Shown: positions 50,794-64,000 of the stretch, in pieces
How positions within the stretch are numbered: position 1 is the first letter of the stretch
How the letters are laid out: every line of letters starts with the position of its first letter
Source of the DNA: Cokeromyces recurvatus
Lineage: Eukaryota; Mucoromycota; Mucoromycetes; Mucorales; Mucoraceae
Direction: 5' to 3'
Assembly: GCF_025118155.1 (NCBI RefSeq)
Contig: NW_026251404.1
Coordinates: forward strand, 372,001-436,000
DNA length: 64,000 nucleotides
The notes under the pieces: model-generated
Seen by the model: the letters and a program-made list of their open reading frames with translations, nothing else
Databases searched by the model: none
What the model was told of the DNA's origin: nothing
Program-made: the position numbers and the translations under genes

Positions 50794-52534
50794 ATGATTA
50801 GTGCATTTTTCATCTATAATCAAAAGGGAGAGGTTCTTATCTCTCGACTCTACCGACATGACTTGAGGTAAATCACTTTGGACTATTTCATCCTTATTTA
50901 TTCAACTATAATTAACAAATATATAAATATATATATATATATATTTATATACATACTAGACGTTCAGTTGCAGACATGTTTCGAATTCAAGTCATTTCAA
51001 ATACAGATGTTCGTTCTCCCATCGTTACTTTGGGCTCAACCTCATTCTTTCATGTACGCCATGAAAACCTCTATATTGTTGCAGTTACTAAATGGAACGC
51101 TAATGCAGCTTTAATTTTCGAGTTTTGCTATCGTGTTGTTAATATTGGTCGAAGCTATTTCGGAAAGTTTGATGAAGAGGCTGTTAAAAACAATTTTGTA
51201 TTAATTTATGAATTGTTAGATGGTAATTATTTTCTTCACTTCCTTCACCTGCCAATATCAGCATGATATTTACTTGATTGTAATATTTAGAAATTCTTGA
51301 TTTTGGTTATCCTCAAAATAGTGAGACAGATACACTCAAGATGTATATAACAACAGAGGAAGTCAAGTCTGAAAGAGCAGTAGAAGACTCGAGTCGAATT
51401 ACTATTCAAGCTACAGGGGCTATTTCTTGGAGAAGAAATGACATAAAATACAGAAAGAATGAAGCATTTATTGATGTTATTGAAAGTGTCAATTTGTTAA
51501 TGAGCAATACAGGGACTATTTTAAGAGCAGATGTAGCAGGTCAGATTTTAATGAGGGCTTATTTATCTGGTACACCTGAATGTAAATTTGGTTTAAATGA
51601 TAAATTATTACTTGATAAAGATGCAGTTAATCGTACAGCGTAAGTTTTTTTTCTTTATTTTCGTAACCCCAAACTGAAAAAAAAAGGATAAAATAAACTA
51701 ATTGACGATATTCATAGATCACGTCGCGCAAATGCAGTTGAAATTGATGATTGTCAATTTCATCAATGTGTAAAACTTGGTAAATTTGATACAGATAGAA
51801 CCATTAGTTTTGTACCTCCAGATGGTGAATTTGAATTGATGAAGTACTATATTCATATATTATTATTATTATTATCATTTGCCTACTCACTTCTATTTTG
51901 TATAGATATCGTACAACTGAAAATGTAAATTTGCCTTTTAGAGTTCACCCTGTTGTTACTGAAATTGGAAATACACGTGTAGAGTATAATATTAGTATCA
52001 AAGCGAATTTTTCACCAAAGCTTTATGCAAACAATGTCATTATAAAAATTCCTACTCCTTTGAATTCAGCTAAAGTAGAAGTCAAAGTAGGCTCTGGCGG
52101 CAAAGCAAAGTATGCGCCTTCAGAAAATTGTATAATCTGGAAGTATGTTTTATGTCCAATAACAAAAGAAGGAGAGAGAGAAAGAGAGATAAATTATTTA
52201 CTGATTATTTAATATTATTTAAAAAGGATTTCTCGATTCCAAGGCCAAGCTGAATTTAATTTAAGTGGTGAAGCTATATTGACTTCAATGACCCATAAGC
52301 GTGCTTGGTCAAGACCACCAATTTCAATGGATTTCCAAGTTTTAATGTTCACTTCTTCTGGTTTACTTGTAAGATTCTTAAAAGTATTTGAAAAGAGCGG
52401 ATATCAGTCTGTTAAATGGGTGAGATATATGACGAAGGCAGGATCTTATCAAATTAGAGTAAAGTATAATATATTATAATTGAATGTAGAGTTATATGTT
52501 AATAGCTTCTTCTTTTTTTTTCTTTTAGTTTTAA
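50794..52534 (+). CDS. AP-2 adaptor complex medium subunit mu
   Basis: Clathrin adaptor subunit that recognises YxxPhi cargo and PIP2 at the plasma membrane. Seven exons (50794-50867, 50960-51222, 51291-51639, 51718-51843, 51906-52142, 52227-52458, 52529-52534) give 428 residues, close to the 435 of animal AP-2 mu. The N-terminal longin fold begins [20 protein letters not shown] and includes [20 protein letters not shown], distinct from AP-1 mu. The MHD starts with [21 protein letters not shown] and holds [35 protein letters not shown], and the end [17 protein letters not shown]. The last exon codes one Phe and the stop. The gene is complete. Confidence 0.95.
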
Positions 52535-52652
52535 AAAGTATATTCAGTGAATATAGTGATTATTATATAATACCCCACCCTTTCTTTCCCAATTTAAAGC
52601 TAAAGCTATACTATATACATACTTTATATATCATATCATAGATATTGTTAAG

Positions 52653-52684
<32 letters not shown>

Positions 52685-54511
52685 TACCGTTTACAGTCTC
52701 TAAATTTTATTCGTTTCATTCAGAGAAAAGTAAGCCTTTTTTGTTATGTTTACATAACTCTTAAAAGCAAAGGGTATATGAAGTATCAAGGCTTTTTTCG
52801 AAAACATAGATGTTACCTTCAGATAACGAATAAGGAAGAATCTATGTTGTTATTTTAGTCTATAGAGTTAATATAATAAGTGTAAAGTTTATATGACCAG
52901 CCATATTATACAGTTTAATCCTTAATTTAATTTATTAAAATAAGTTGGGTTCTAAGATGGAATTGAGTTGATGTGTTTCATATACTTTCCTTACTCTATT
53001 TATCACATGGACAAAATTCCTGTTTATTAGTCATGAATTGAAAAATGATATTTTGCTGACAAATGAACTCATACTGTTATTAAAGAACCTATTTGTAGAG
53101 AATAATTATGCTGCTAATATATTAAAGAGAATAGGTCTATTCCGTATACATGTAAAATTATACCTCTTTAATAAGATTGTTTTTTTATGCATGCAATATA
53201 TTAAAGTAGCTTATTTCAAATAAAGCATAAATATTGAATTTTTTTATTTATTTGTTTATTTATTATCACTTCACATAAGTATCGAAAATAAATTGGATTT
53301 GGACAGGTGAATACTGCTATAATAAAGCATTGTGTAAATATTGTCTCTGAATAATCCTGCTTGTAATAACGTATACTTTTATCTTTATTCTCCCTAAGCT
53401 GTCGCTGTTACCAAAAGTATACCCAATTAGTATTTCTGGGCTAAGTAACGCGTTAATATTAATTCACAGTGAATCCTCCCACTATAACAATAATACCAAT
53501 TATTTATATGCCATTATTATTATTATTATCATCCTCTAAGATGCTATTACATAATATTATAAATATATATATAATATGTATGATGTGTAAATAATTATGA
53601 AATCGAATATAACAGCAATAACCCTATTGAATTCTTACTATTACATACATAATACAATGTATATAATGCTCGAATGCCCACACAATGACTGTTATTAAAA
53701 CTGAGTGTAGAATGAGTATTATGCTGTGAAGTTCAAAATACTAGTTTTATGTGAATAACCTCTTTATCATGTAATGAATGACGGTTTATTTTTCTTAATT
53801 TAATTATAAAGACAACTACAATCATAACATACTTTTATCCTTTTCCCTTTTGTCTCATAAGAGCGTTTTCCTTACTTATATACTATTAGAACTGACTTGG
53901 GCAATACAGCATATGAAAAATTGTTGTATAATTTAAGAATATTAAGAAGATAAAACAAATCGTGAGAAACAAGCACAAGTAAGAATAAATTTTATTAGAA
54001 AAAAAAATATATTAACTAACTATTCTTCTTGTACAAACTATCTGGCGATTTATGCTTTTCTTGGTAGTTCTAGATGATATTTGTAGATGCTATTTCATTG
54101 GTGTTGTGCTGTGTTAAATATTGACCTCTTTATGATATTAGCAACAGTCATGATCTGGTATTATATTTGACATATCGTTAATTCAATAAGGGCTTCATTT
54201 GCAGGTTTTACGTTTAATAGTTACCTAATTTATGTTTGACATGATAAAACATTATTATGTAATGAATATTCAACATTTATGTTTTATTATCTTGTGTATA
54301 AATACAACACTGTGTACGAATATGTGTATGAAATTCTATATCAATAAATTGTTTCGAACTTTTTTTTCTCATGTGAACAAATTTTTTCATTTCTAGTGCG
54401 CAAATTTTCCGAAAAAGGTGTATTTGAGATTTTTGAAAAAATTGATTTTTATTTAAAAAATAAGAGTGATAATTTGTAGACATTTTACACATAAAAAGGA
54501 CAAGGCATTAG
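52535..54511. other. Intergenic region, nothing recognised
   Basis: Two kilobases of AT-rich DNA with an AT dinucleotide run (52656-52681) and ATT repeats. The open frames here are hydrophobic, Ile/Leu/Phe-rich and look like chance. No RNA gene seen. Confidence 0.5.
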
Positions 54512-55289
54512 TTATTTTAATCCCTTTTCTTTCTGAATGCATCTCTCCCAATAAGATTCAGCGTGTATTGCACCACTGCAAACAGTCTTTTGCAATCACC
54601 GTGTTGCATGCTTCAGCGATACGAGGTGTCATTTCATCACCTTTCTTCAAGGGGTCTCTTCTAATCCCACTTTTTAATCTTCGACCAGCACTCTTCGATG
54701 GGATTTAAAAACGGAGAGTAAGATGGCATGAATAATGGTTTTGTATCCCCATTGTTTTTTTTTTCAATGGTATCAAGAACAAATTTAGAGTGGTGTACTC
54801 TACAATTATCCATGATAATAAAAAACCCTTTCATCTCATTTCTGTCAAGTACATCCATAACAGATTCTATATATTTGACTCTATGATAAGCCGTAGTGCC
54901 TTTCTTTAAAGGCTTTTGTTTTTTTAGGCTCTTCAATATTGCGCTTTCTTTTTCTTTTCTTTTCTTTTTTTTTAGCTGATAACTCGGAATGAAACTTGTT
55001 CTCTATCAACTCAGCATCCCCTATTTTCAAAGGTATAACTTTGGTAAAGCTTATAATTCCTCTAGTACATATACACCCAATCATGCTCAAATTAACGTCT
55101 TTTTGTGTGTATGCACTTTTACATTTGTTGGAGTACCAACTTTCGACCATGCACGCCCTCTCATCAGTTGGGAGTGAAAGCCAGCTTCATCAATAAACAC
55201 ACAGTTTTTCTAGAACTCAATACTGGCCTCTATCCACTTGTTGATGATTTCGTAGCGGAAATTGAGCGTCCTAGGTTTATCTCTTTCAA

Positions 55290-55290
<1 letters not shown>
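54512..55290 (-). pseudogene. Broken IS630/Tc1-like DDE transposase, catalytic part
   Basis: Reading right to left: FIDEAGFHSQLMRGRAWSKV, DVNLSMIGCICTRGIISF, YIESVMDVLDRNEMKGFFII, MDNCRVHHSKFVLDTI, FMPSYSPFLNPIEECWSKIK, and AESYWERCIQKEKG with a TAA at 54512. The three DDE positions are FIDEAG, MDNCRVHH and NPIEECW. It is inactive: an in-frame TAG at 55210-55212, and frame changes near VHTQKD (about 55095), near the Lys-rich KKGTTAYH segment (about 54900), after KIKK (about 54665) and near the C-terminus. The N-terminal helix-turn-helix is missing; the fragment stops at a 29-base A tract (55294-55322). Confidence 0.85.

Positions 55291-55293
<3 letters not shown>

Positions 55294-55322
<29 letters not shown>
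55294..55322. repeat. 29-base A tract at the edge of the transposase fragment
   Basis: Uninterrupted A run exactly where transposase homology stops. Confidence 0.9.
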
Positions 55323-55324
<2 letters not shown>

Positions 55325-55743
55325 GGAGTCTTACAGTATAGCTTTTGTCACTTACAGCAATAAACCAAATGTATGAGAATGAAACTTATAAATAACTTGA
55401 AGTATCATTAATGAACTTATAAGAAATAGTCGCGTTTAATTTGAGTTATTATATCCTAATTTATTTTATTTTATTTTTTTTTGGGAAAATAGTCAAGAAA
55501 TGTATTTTCGTTATATATTGATTTAATCTATATTCTGCTTCATTTTGGGGAATCATAATAACTACACCTAATAAACAGTATTTGCAATTATTTGTAATAG
55601 CTGCACCGCCCTTTAATAGTTAAGCTATCTACTGGCGGGAAATTCAGATAATAACAGTCAGCTCAGCTGTTATTTTATATACACATTATTATTTATTTAT
55701 TTTATTTTATTTTTTTTTTTTTTTTTTTTTTTTGACAACTATA

Positions 55744-56793
55744 ATGAATAATAAACGATCGTCGACAAATGATAATGAAGTTTCAAATAATAAAAGAATA
55801 AAACAGACTGGATTTACAATGGGAAGAAGAAAATTTTTCTTACCAACACAGAATAAAAGGCAAACTGTTGTTCCTGATGATGTCAAGATGAATAACTTTG
55901 ATGAAATCAAAAAAGAATGTATGTTTCATCAATGTATAAGCATTTAATCAAGTTCTCACCCTCCCCCCTTTTTTTTTTTCTTTAAAGCTTTTGAATGTCC
56001 AAATTGCGCCAAAATCATTTATCCTCCATATCCACCCAATCTTGGTCAATTGATTAAAAGTTTAAAAGATCAAGAGACTCAACATGATAAAGAAAAGCAA
56101 GAAGAATACAAATCTTATGTTGCTCAATGTAAAGAAAAAGGAGAAACACCTCTTCCCTTTTTAACAGAGCCTTTAGAAATAGACATAAATCAAAAAAAGA
56201 ATATTTGTAGAGTTCATAAGATTGAGTTAAAATATAAACCGATGGCTAAAGAAAAGGGATATCCAGAGCATATCGATTTTAATTTAATTGATAAAAGAAT
56301 CATGTCTTTTCAAGGAGAATTAAAATCGATTATTGATAAAAGTCTTCCAAGCTCATTTTTGGATAATGCATTAAAACGATTTGAGAAGCTGGGCACTAAG
56401 GCAAGGAATACAGATGAAGTATTAAAAACGTTTGAAGCGTATTTGGTAAGACACTATGATATGTATATATAGAAACAAGTGGATTAGAATCGTTTGACGT
56501 TGATAATAATGATATAGCCAGGTTACTATGGTAATAAGGGATCTGATAAAATGATGGACACATTAAACCGTTTATTCTTACAGACGGATTATATGAATAA
56601 CGAAAAGGCAGCACCATTGACAGTTGTCGAATTTCTTCAACAGGTGCTTGTGCCTGAATGTGGTATAAGATTGATCCGAGAAGATAAACAAAACAAAATT
56701 ACTCTAGAAGAAGCAAAATCAATTATGTCTGAAAGTCAAGAATACGGAAGTACTGTTTATTTTAGCGTTGATGTAGATAATAAAAAAGAATGA
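55744..56793 (+). CDS. RTC4-domain protein
   Basis: 302 residues in three exons (55744-55918, 55988-56445, 56518-56793). A basic leader with two short Arg/Lys patches (NNKRIKQ, GRRKF) suggests nuclear targeting. A Cys pair (FECPNCAKIIYPPYPPN) precedes Lys/Glu-rich helices, then the RTC4 fold: CRVHKIELKYKPMAKEKGYP, HIDFNLIDKRIMSF, PGYYGNKGSDKMMDTL and EFLQQVLVPECGIRLI. In yeast Rtc4 is linked genetically to telomere capping; the biochemical role of the domain is not established. The ATG at 55744 is the first after the long T tract. It converges with the USP7-like gene, leaving 59 bp between stops. Confidence 0.88.
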
Positions 56794-56852
56794 TATAGCG
56801 TATATGTATATAAAAAAAAAGGGAAAGAAACAACAATACATTATATAATATA

Positions 56853-59406
<2,554 letters not shown>

Positions 59407-60419
59407 TATCTACATGTATATGCATAAATGTATGCATAAATAAAAAAACAAAACAAAAAAAAAGGGAAATAGAAGTATTTACAGGAAAAAAAAAAAAAAA
59501 AAAAAAAAAAAACGGAGAAGGAATGGCTTGTATTTCACAATTAATGGTAAAAATAAACCCCCCCCTCCACACACACACACACACACACACACACATTAAG
59601 ATAATAATTGTACATATGATTAATGCAGTAGAGTTGAATTTAGAACTAATGGATATTGTCTAGTTTTTCTCGAATCTGCACATTTCTATGTATGACATAT
59701 ATTTATAGATATTATATATTCATTGTATTTGACTGGATCATATTATATAAATATAAATAAATAAAATTTTGAAAATAGCTTTACGCGAAATTCTCATTGG
59801 TTAATCAATGCATATTTATTACAAGAAATAACAGTCAGAGTATAAACAGAGTTAGGTTATATAAAAGCCATGAATATGAAAAGATATATAAATAAATACA
59901 TGTATACATATATTTTTGTATATGCATATTATGTATCATATGCATGTATATTGTCTTCTTTTCTTTATGTAATTTATTATCACTTTTTTTAAAAGAAACA
60001 AAAATAAAATAAAATAAAAAATTCAACAGAGAAGATGATATCTTGATCGTGACAGCAGGATATAAGTTATAATAAAAGTCAGAACAAACTCAAGAAGTTA
60101 TCAAAAGTGAAAAAGTCAGGAATACAAAAATACTTGCCGCCCTATAATTGCTAAAAATATGTAAACATTTGACAGCTATTATTGTATGATAATATCAACG
60201 ACTTGCATAAATTTATTTATCTAAATATTTTTTTTTCTTGGCTCTCTCTCTCTCTCTCTCTCTCTCTCGCTCTCCCTCTCTCTTCTTTCATTAAAGATTC
60301 CCATAGATGGTACAAATAGGACCGGGTCGTCATTTGGTTATTTAAGAAGAAGAAATACCTTGGAAAAAAAAAAAAAAGCTTTAAATTCCCGAAATTTACA
60401 TTGCTTGTAAAGTACGGAA

Positions 60420-60450
<31 letters not shown>

Positions 60451-61208
60451 CTAGGATCAAGTGGATTCGAAAAAAAAAACATTGGTCAGATTCAGTTAAA
60501 GGAATACGTCTTTTCTAAAGAGGAGAATTGTTGACCAAAGAGTACTAGTGTGAGTAATTGGCAAAGAGTTGAAGGTATTGAGACAACCGTCTAATGAGTA
60601 AGATATTCATTACATACGACTCTTCTAAATGGAGAATTTCAAAATGACATATCATAAGAGGAAAATAAAAAACCATCATGGGCATATAGTCGTTTAATGC
60701 GCCCGTTATCTCATCTATAAGAGAAGAGGATACTGCGATAATAAGTCAAAATATCACTTGAGCACAACTTTCTCGATAAATCTCGACATACTCATTTAGA
60801 TAAACAGTCAGTTGAAAAAAAAAGAATACTGATATTAAACAATCATACAAACCGTATTTAGAGTTTTTAACCAATTCTCAGTACTCAGCTATAATAACCA
60901 ATCCTATACTATTAGATTACGACACATCAAATGAATATATAGGATCAATATGATTTAAAACTCTAGCATTGAAAGTGTTAGGAAAAAGGTGATAGCACAG
61001 TCAAAAGAAAAAAAAAAGAAAAAGAAAATAAGCATGACATTCACAATTTATTCATGGCAAATAATGTATAATATGTTTATATTCTAGGCAATAAAAAAAT
61101 CAGTCTACATTTATAGCTTATTCTAGATAGTTTATTATCTTTTATTATTACAACAAAATGAAAAGGGTGAAGTAATCTATACTACATATAATGTCATCAT
61201 GTTGACTA

Positions 61209-61260
<52 letters not shown>

Positions 61261-62099
61261 CGTGTTTTTAATTCTTTTTATCATTATAAATAGATAAATA
61301 AAAACTATTCATTGTATATTTTTTAAGGCTTGTGCTTTTTAAGATGACTGACCTACACTAATTTGAATAGTTCCCACCAAATAAACGAAATGTGACAGAC
61401 AGCACCCGTTCTTTTCCCAGAAAGAAAACTCATAATCATAGGCTTATTTGTTAACTTCAAGCAGTAAAAAAAAGGGCTTCATTTGATCACCTGAATTGAA
61501 TTCTTTTGGAAAATTCGGTCTAGTGAGTCAAAAAAAATCAAATAAAGAGTAAACCCCTCCCCCCTGAGTTGTTGAATATTGCAATAATAATAAATCTGGT
61601 GGTAAAGAAGAAGATTTTTGTACAAGAAATTTTTGAGGTAACATGCAATAATGTACTGTATATTTTCTAGATGTATTTAGAAACTTAATTCAACATTCTT
61701 GTTGATATTTTAAAGTATTTAAAATAAAGAATTTTGGTTTTTTTTTTATCAAGATAAAAAAAAGAAACAACAGTTACTTCTTAAGGCATTCATAGATCAT
61801 AAAAATCTGCTGTTTGGATTTTTAGATAGGAAATTTTAAAGTGGCTGATAAGTACGCTATTTAAAAAAATAAAATAAAATAAAATAAAATAAAATAAAAT
61901 AAAATAAATAAATCATTAGGCTTTAAAAATCCGCAGATTAAATTTTGAAATTCGCTATTTCGGACGGCAGACTACAACTGTAATTTATAAACAAATATAT
62001 AAAAAAAGAAGAAAAATCCACTTTCTCCCTTTTTTTTTTTTTTTTTTTTTCTCTCTCTTTAATTTATGAATAACAATTATTATTACAATCCTTTTTTTA
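59407..62099. other. Intergenic region with microsatellites
   Basis: 2.7 kb without a gene. Visible: A tract 59490-59511, (AC)n at 59568-59595, (CT)n at 60242-60288, a 29-base T tract (60422-60450), (TG)n at 61211-61258, (AAAAT)n at 61862-61908 and a T tract before the gene at 62100. It lies between divergent genes. Confidence 0.6.
61211..61258. repeat. (TG)24 microsatellite
   Basis: About 24 uninterrupted TG units, the longest dinucleotide run in the window; alternating TG can adopt Z-DNA. Confidence 0.95.
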
Positions 62100-62584
62100 A
62101 TGACATTGGTTGCCCTCTATTACAACCCACCTCAACAACAAACAACTACTACTACTACTGCAAAATGGAAAAGGGGATTAGCACTGCTATCATCCAAATA
62201 TTATAATAAAAAAAGAAATCAAGAAAAATTTTCACCCATGACAGTTGCTGCTGCTACTGAAAAAGTTTTATGTCATGATAATAAACAGCAACGACCACAA
62301 TATATAAAATGTGAGGACTTGACTGCTAAGGAATTTGCTCAGATAACTGGAATTAAAATTAAATCTTCTTCAAGTAACAACGATGATATGAACGAAATAT
62401 TAATTGAAGATATAAATAATAATAATAATGAACATATGATTACTACGACTGCGACTATTACATCTTCTACTACTCAAATGACATCCATTTCTAATTTTAC
62501 TGAATTTTCGTCGTCAAAAACAAGCCATATCTGGGATTCCGATTTTTGGAAATGTAACACGACTCATACGCCAGTTATGGCTAA

Positions 62585-62616
<32 letters not shown>

Positions 62617-62882
62617 ATAGTAATAATAGTTGTTGCTGTAGTAATAGCAGACTAGTCTTATCACGTACTCACTCTACTCCTTCTTACGATGAGACTACAA
62701 ATACCATTTTAAAGAATAATCATAATTTGACTGTACCAGGTGTTATTCAAAAGGGTCGATTTAAAATAATAATAGGTCAAGATGATTATAGTTGCGAACC
62801 TGTACGTCAGCATGTTGTATTTGAATGGAAACGTAAAAGATCTAATTCGTCAGCTATTTCTTTATCAACAAAGAAAAAATAA
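62100..62882 (+). CDS. Uncharacterised low-complexity protein
   Basis: Single-exon 260-residue protein from the ATG at 62100. The conserved-looking islands are YIKCEDLTAKEFAQITGIKI (about residues 68-87), TSHIWDSDFWKCN (about 141-153) and, near the end, VPGVIQKGRFKIIIGQDD followed by VFEWKRKRSNS. Between them lie Thr, Asn and Ser homopolymers and a CCC cluster. The GVIQKGRFKI segment and the WDSxFWK motif look like short linear motifs rather than a folded domain. It may belong with other short, Ser-rich fungal proteins; function is not known. Confidence 0.6.
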
Positions 62883-64000
62883 GAGAAACCATGTAAACTA
62901 AAACTAAAACTAAAACTGGAAAAAAAAAAAGACGCTCTATTATTCAACACTATATATTTAAACATATATAACATATGTACATGTACACATAATTCTAATA
63001 ATACCACTATCCTTATTATCATTAATACCAACAATTTAACTTGTATGTTCTTAATGTAACCCTCTAATTTTTTTTTTAAATTCTTCGTTGTACATAATAT
63101 TCCATCCAATGTAATAAAAATAAATAATACATATTAGTAGTAGTAGTAGTAGTAGTAGTTAGTAGTTAGTAGTAGTAGTAGTAATAGTAGTAGTCGCAGT
63201 TGTAGTCGTAGTAGTTGCAATGTCAATGTGCGGCTTTTTTTTTTTTTTCTTTTCTTTCTTTCTTTCTTTCTTATTAACAGGCGGTTTCTCAATTTGTTAC
63301 GGGTGTGATTTATTGCCAACTGAAAAAAATGTTTAAAACTAATTTGTTTAAAGTTATTAGTATTAAATAGTAATAATAATAATAATAATAGTAGACAAAG
63401 TATCTTAAGCCATAGTTAGTTAAAATACAAATGATATTAAACATAAACATCGTTTTTTTTTGAGGTAGAGGGGGAGGAGGTATTACTACAACTTTAGTAA
63501 AATAGTACTTGAATAGTAATAAGTTGAAGTGTCTTTTTTCTTTTCCCTCCTCGCTATCAACTAAAACAAAGTAGTATCTAGCAGTGTTAAAAAAAAGGGC
63601 TTCATTTATTAGATGCAGTTTATTTCTTCTTAACTTGTAGTAATCGTACTATTGTATCAACTTGTACTCTACTTACCTCATCCGATTGTTTTCTTATCAG
63701 AGGGCTTTATACTTGCTCTATTTTACCATAGTCATTATAAATACACATTTGTTTTAACCATTCTATTCTTACAAGATACTCTTTTTTTTTTCCCTCTCTC
63801 CCCTCCCAGTCTAAGGTGAGGTTAAAAAGACAAAATTTAAAATTCAACAACAAAAGACTTTCTTATCTCTTTTAGGTACTCGAAAAAAAAAGCAATATTA
63901 GAAATGACGTTAGAAGTAAAAAAAAAAGATGTTTAGAATCCAATACAAAGTTGGAGGGAGAGTGATGAGAAATAATATCATCTCCAATATTCATTCATAA
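62883..64000. other. 3' flank and window end, nothing coding
   Basis: AGT trinucleotide repeats (63136-63195), a CTTT run (63248-63272), AAT repeats and A/T tracts. No gene or RNA recognised. Confidence 0.5.

Noticed and set aside
53038..53223. 61-codon frame in the AP-2 / transposase gap
   Set aside because: Leu/Ile/Asn/Lys composition expected from AT-rich DNA; no motif, no splice partner.

Overview
This 64-kb window is nuclear DNA from a fungus, most likely an early-diverging one of the Mucoromycota (Mucorales-like). The reasons are: very AT-rich sequence with many A/T homopolymers; dense short GT...AG introns (about 50-100 bp); fungal-type genes (ERMES subunit MDM12, NDT80/PhoG factor, RTC4-domain protein, EFM7/NNT1-type methyltransferase) beside genes that are animal-like or lost in yeasts (RAD51D-like, thimet-type oligopeptidase, GSK3, full AP-2 mu); and orphan, repeated-looking families that I associate with Mucorales. 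Genus and species cannot be read from the sequence. I rebuilt most gene models by hand from splice sites and reading phase; all exon coordinates are in the evidence fields.

Layout. 1-15 kb is gene-dense: 3' part of an M3 oligopeptidase (+), MDM12 (-), a RAD51D-like recombination protein (+), a PPZ/PP1-type phosphatase (-), an EFM7-like methyltransferase (-), a decayed orphan locus (-), GSK3 kinase (-), SEC12 (-) and two short uncharacterised proteins (-). 15-18 kb is accessory: an N-terminal piece of an IS630/Tc1-like transposase, and two copies, facing each other, of an orphan gene whose C-terminal half reads like a divergent serine-recombinase catalytic domain. 18-31 kb holds an NDT80/PhoG factor (-) and a RING+RRM protein (+) that diverge from a 4.6-kb gene-free region, then MTA phosphorylase (-). 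32-36 kb carries p23 co-chaperone (+) and an HMG-box protein (+). 36.5-38.8 kb holds two more orphan loci bordered by 30-40-base A or T tracts. 39-45 kb carries a membrane UDP-glycosyltransferase (-) and the nuclear cap-binding large subunit CBP80 (-). A 5.7-kb gene-free region follows, with a structured inverted repeat. 50.8-59.4 kb holds AP-2 mu (+), a broken IS630/Tc1-like transposase (-), an RTC4-domain protein (+) and a truncated USP7/Ubp15-like deubiquitinase (-). The end is mostly gene-free apart from one low-complexity protein (+).

The recognised genes are independent housekeeping functions (mRNA cap binding, vesicle traffic through SEC12 and AP-2, ER-mitochondria lipid transfer, DNA repair, methionine salvage, kinase/phosphatase signalling). 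No operon-like grouping is expected and none is seen. The most novel material is the serine-recombinase-like orphan family at 15.8-17.7 kb with its shared upstream tandem motif. Next are the USP7-like enzyme lacking its UBL tail, the RING+RRM fusion, and the homopolymer-bordered orphan genes.
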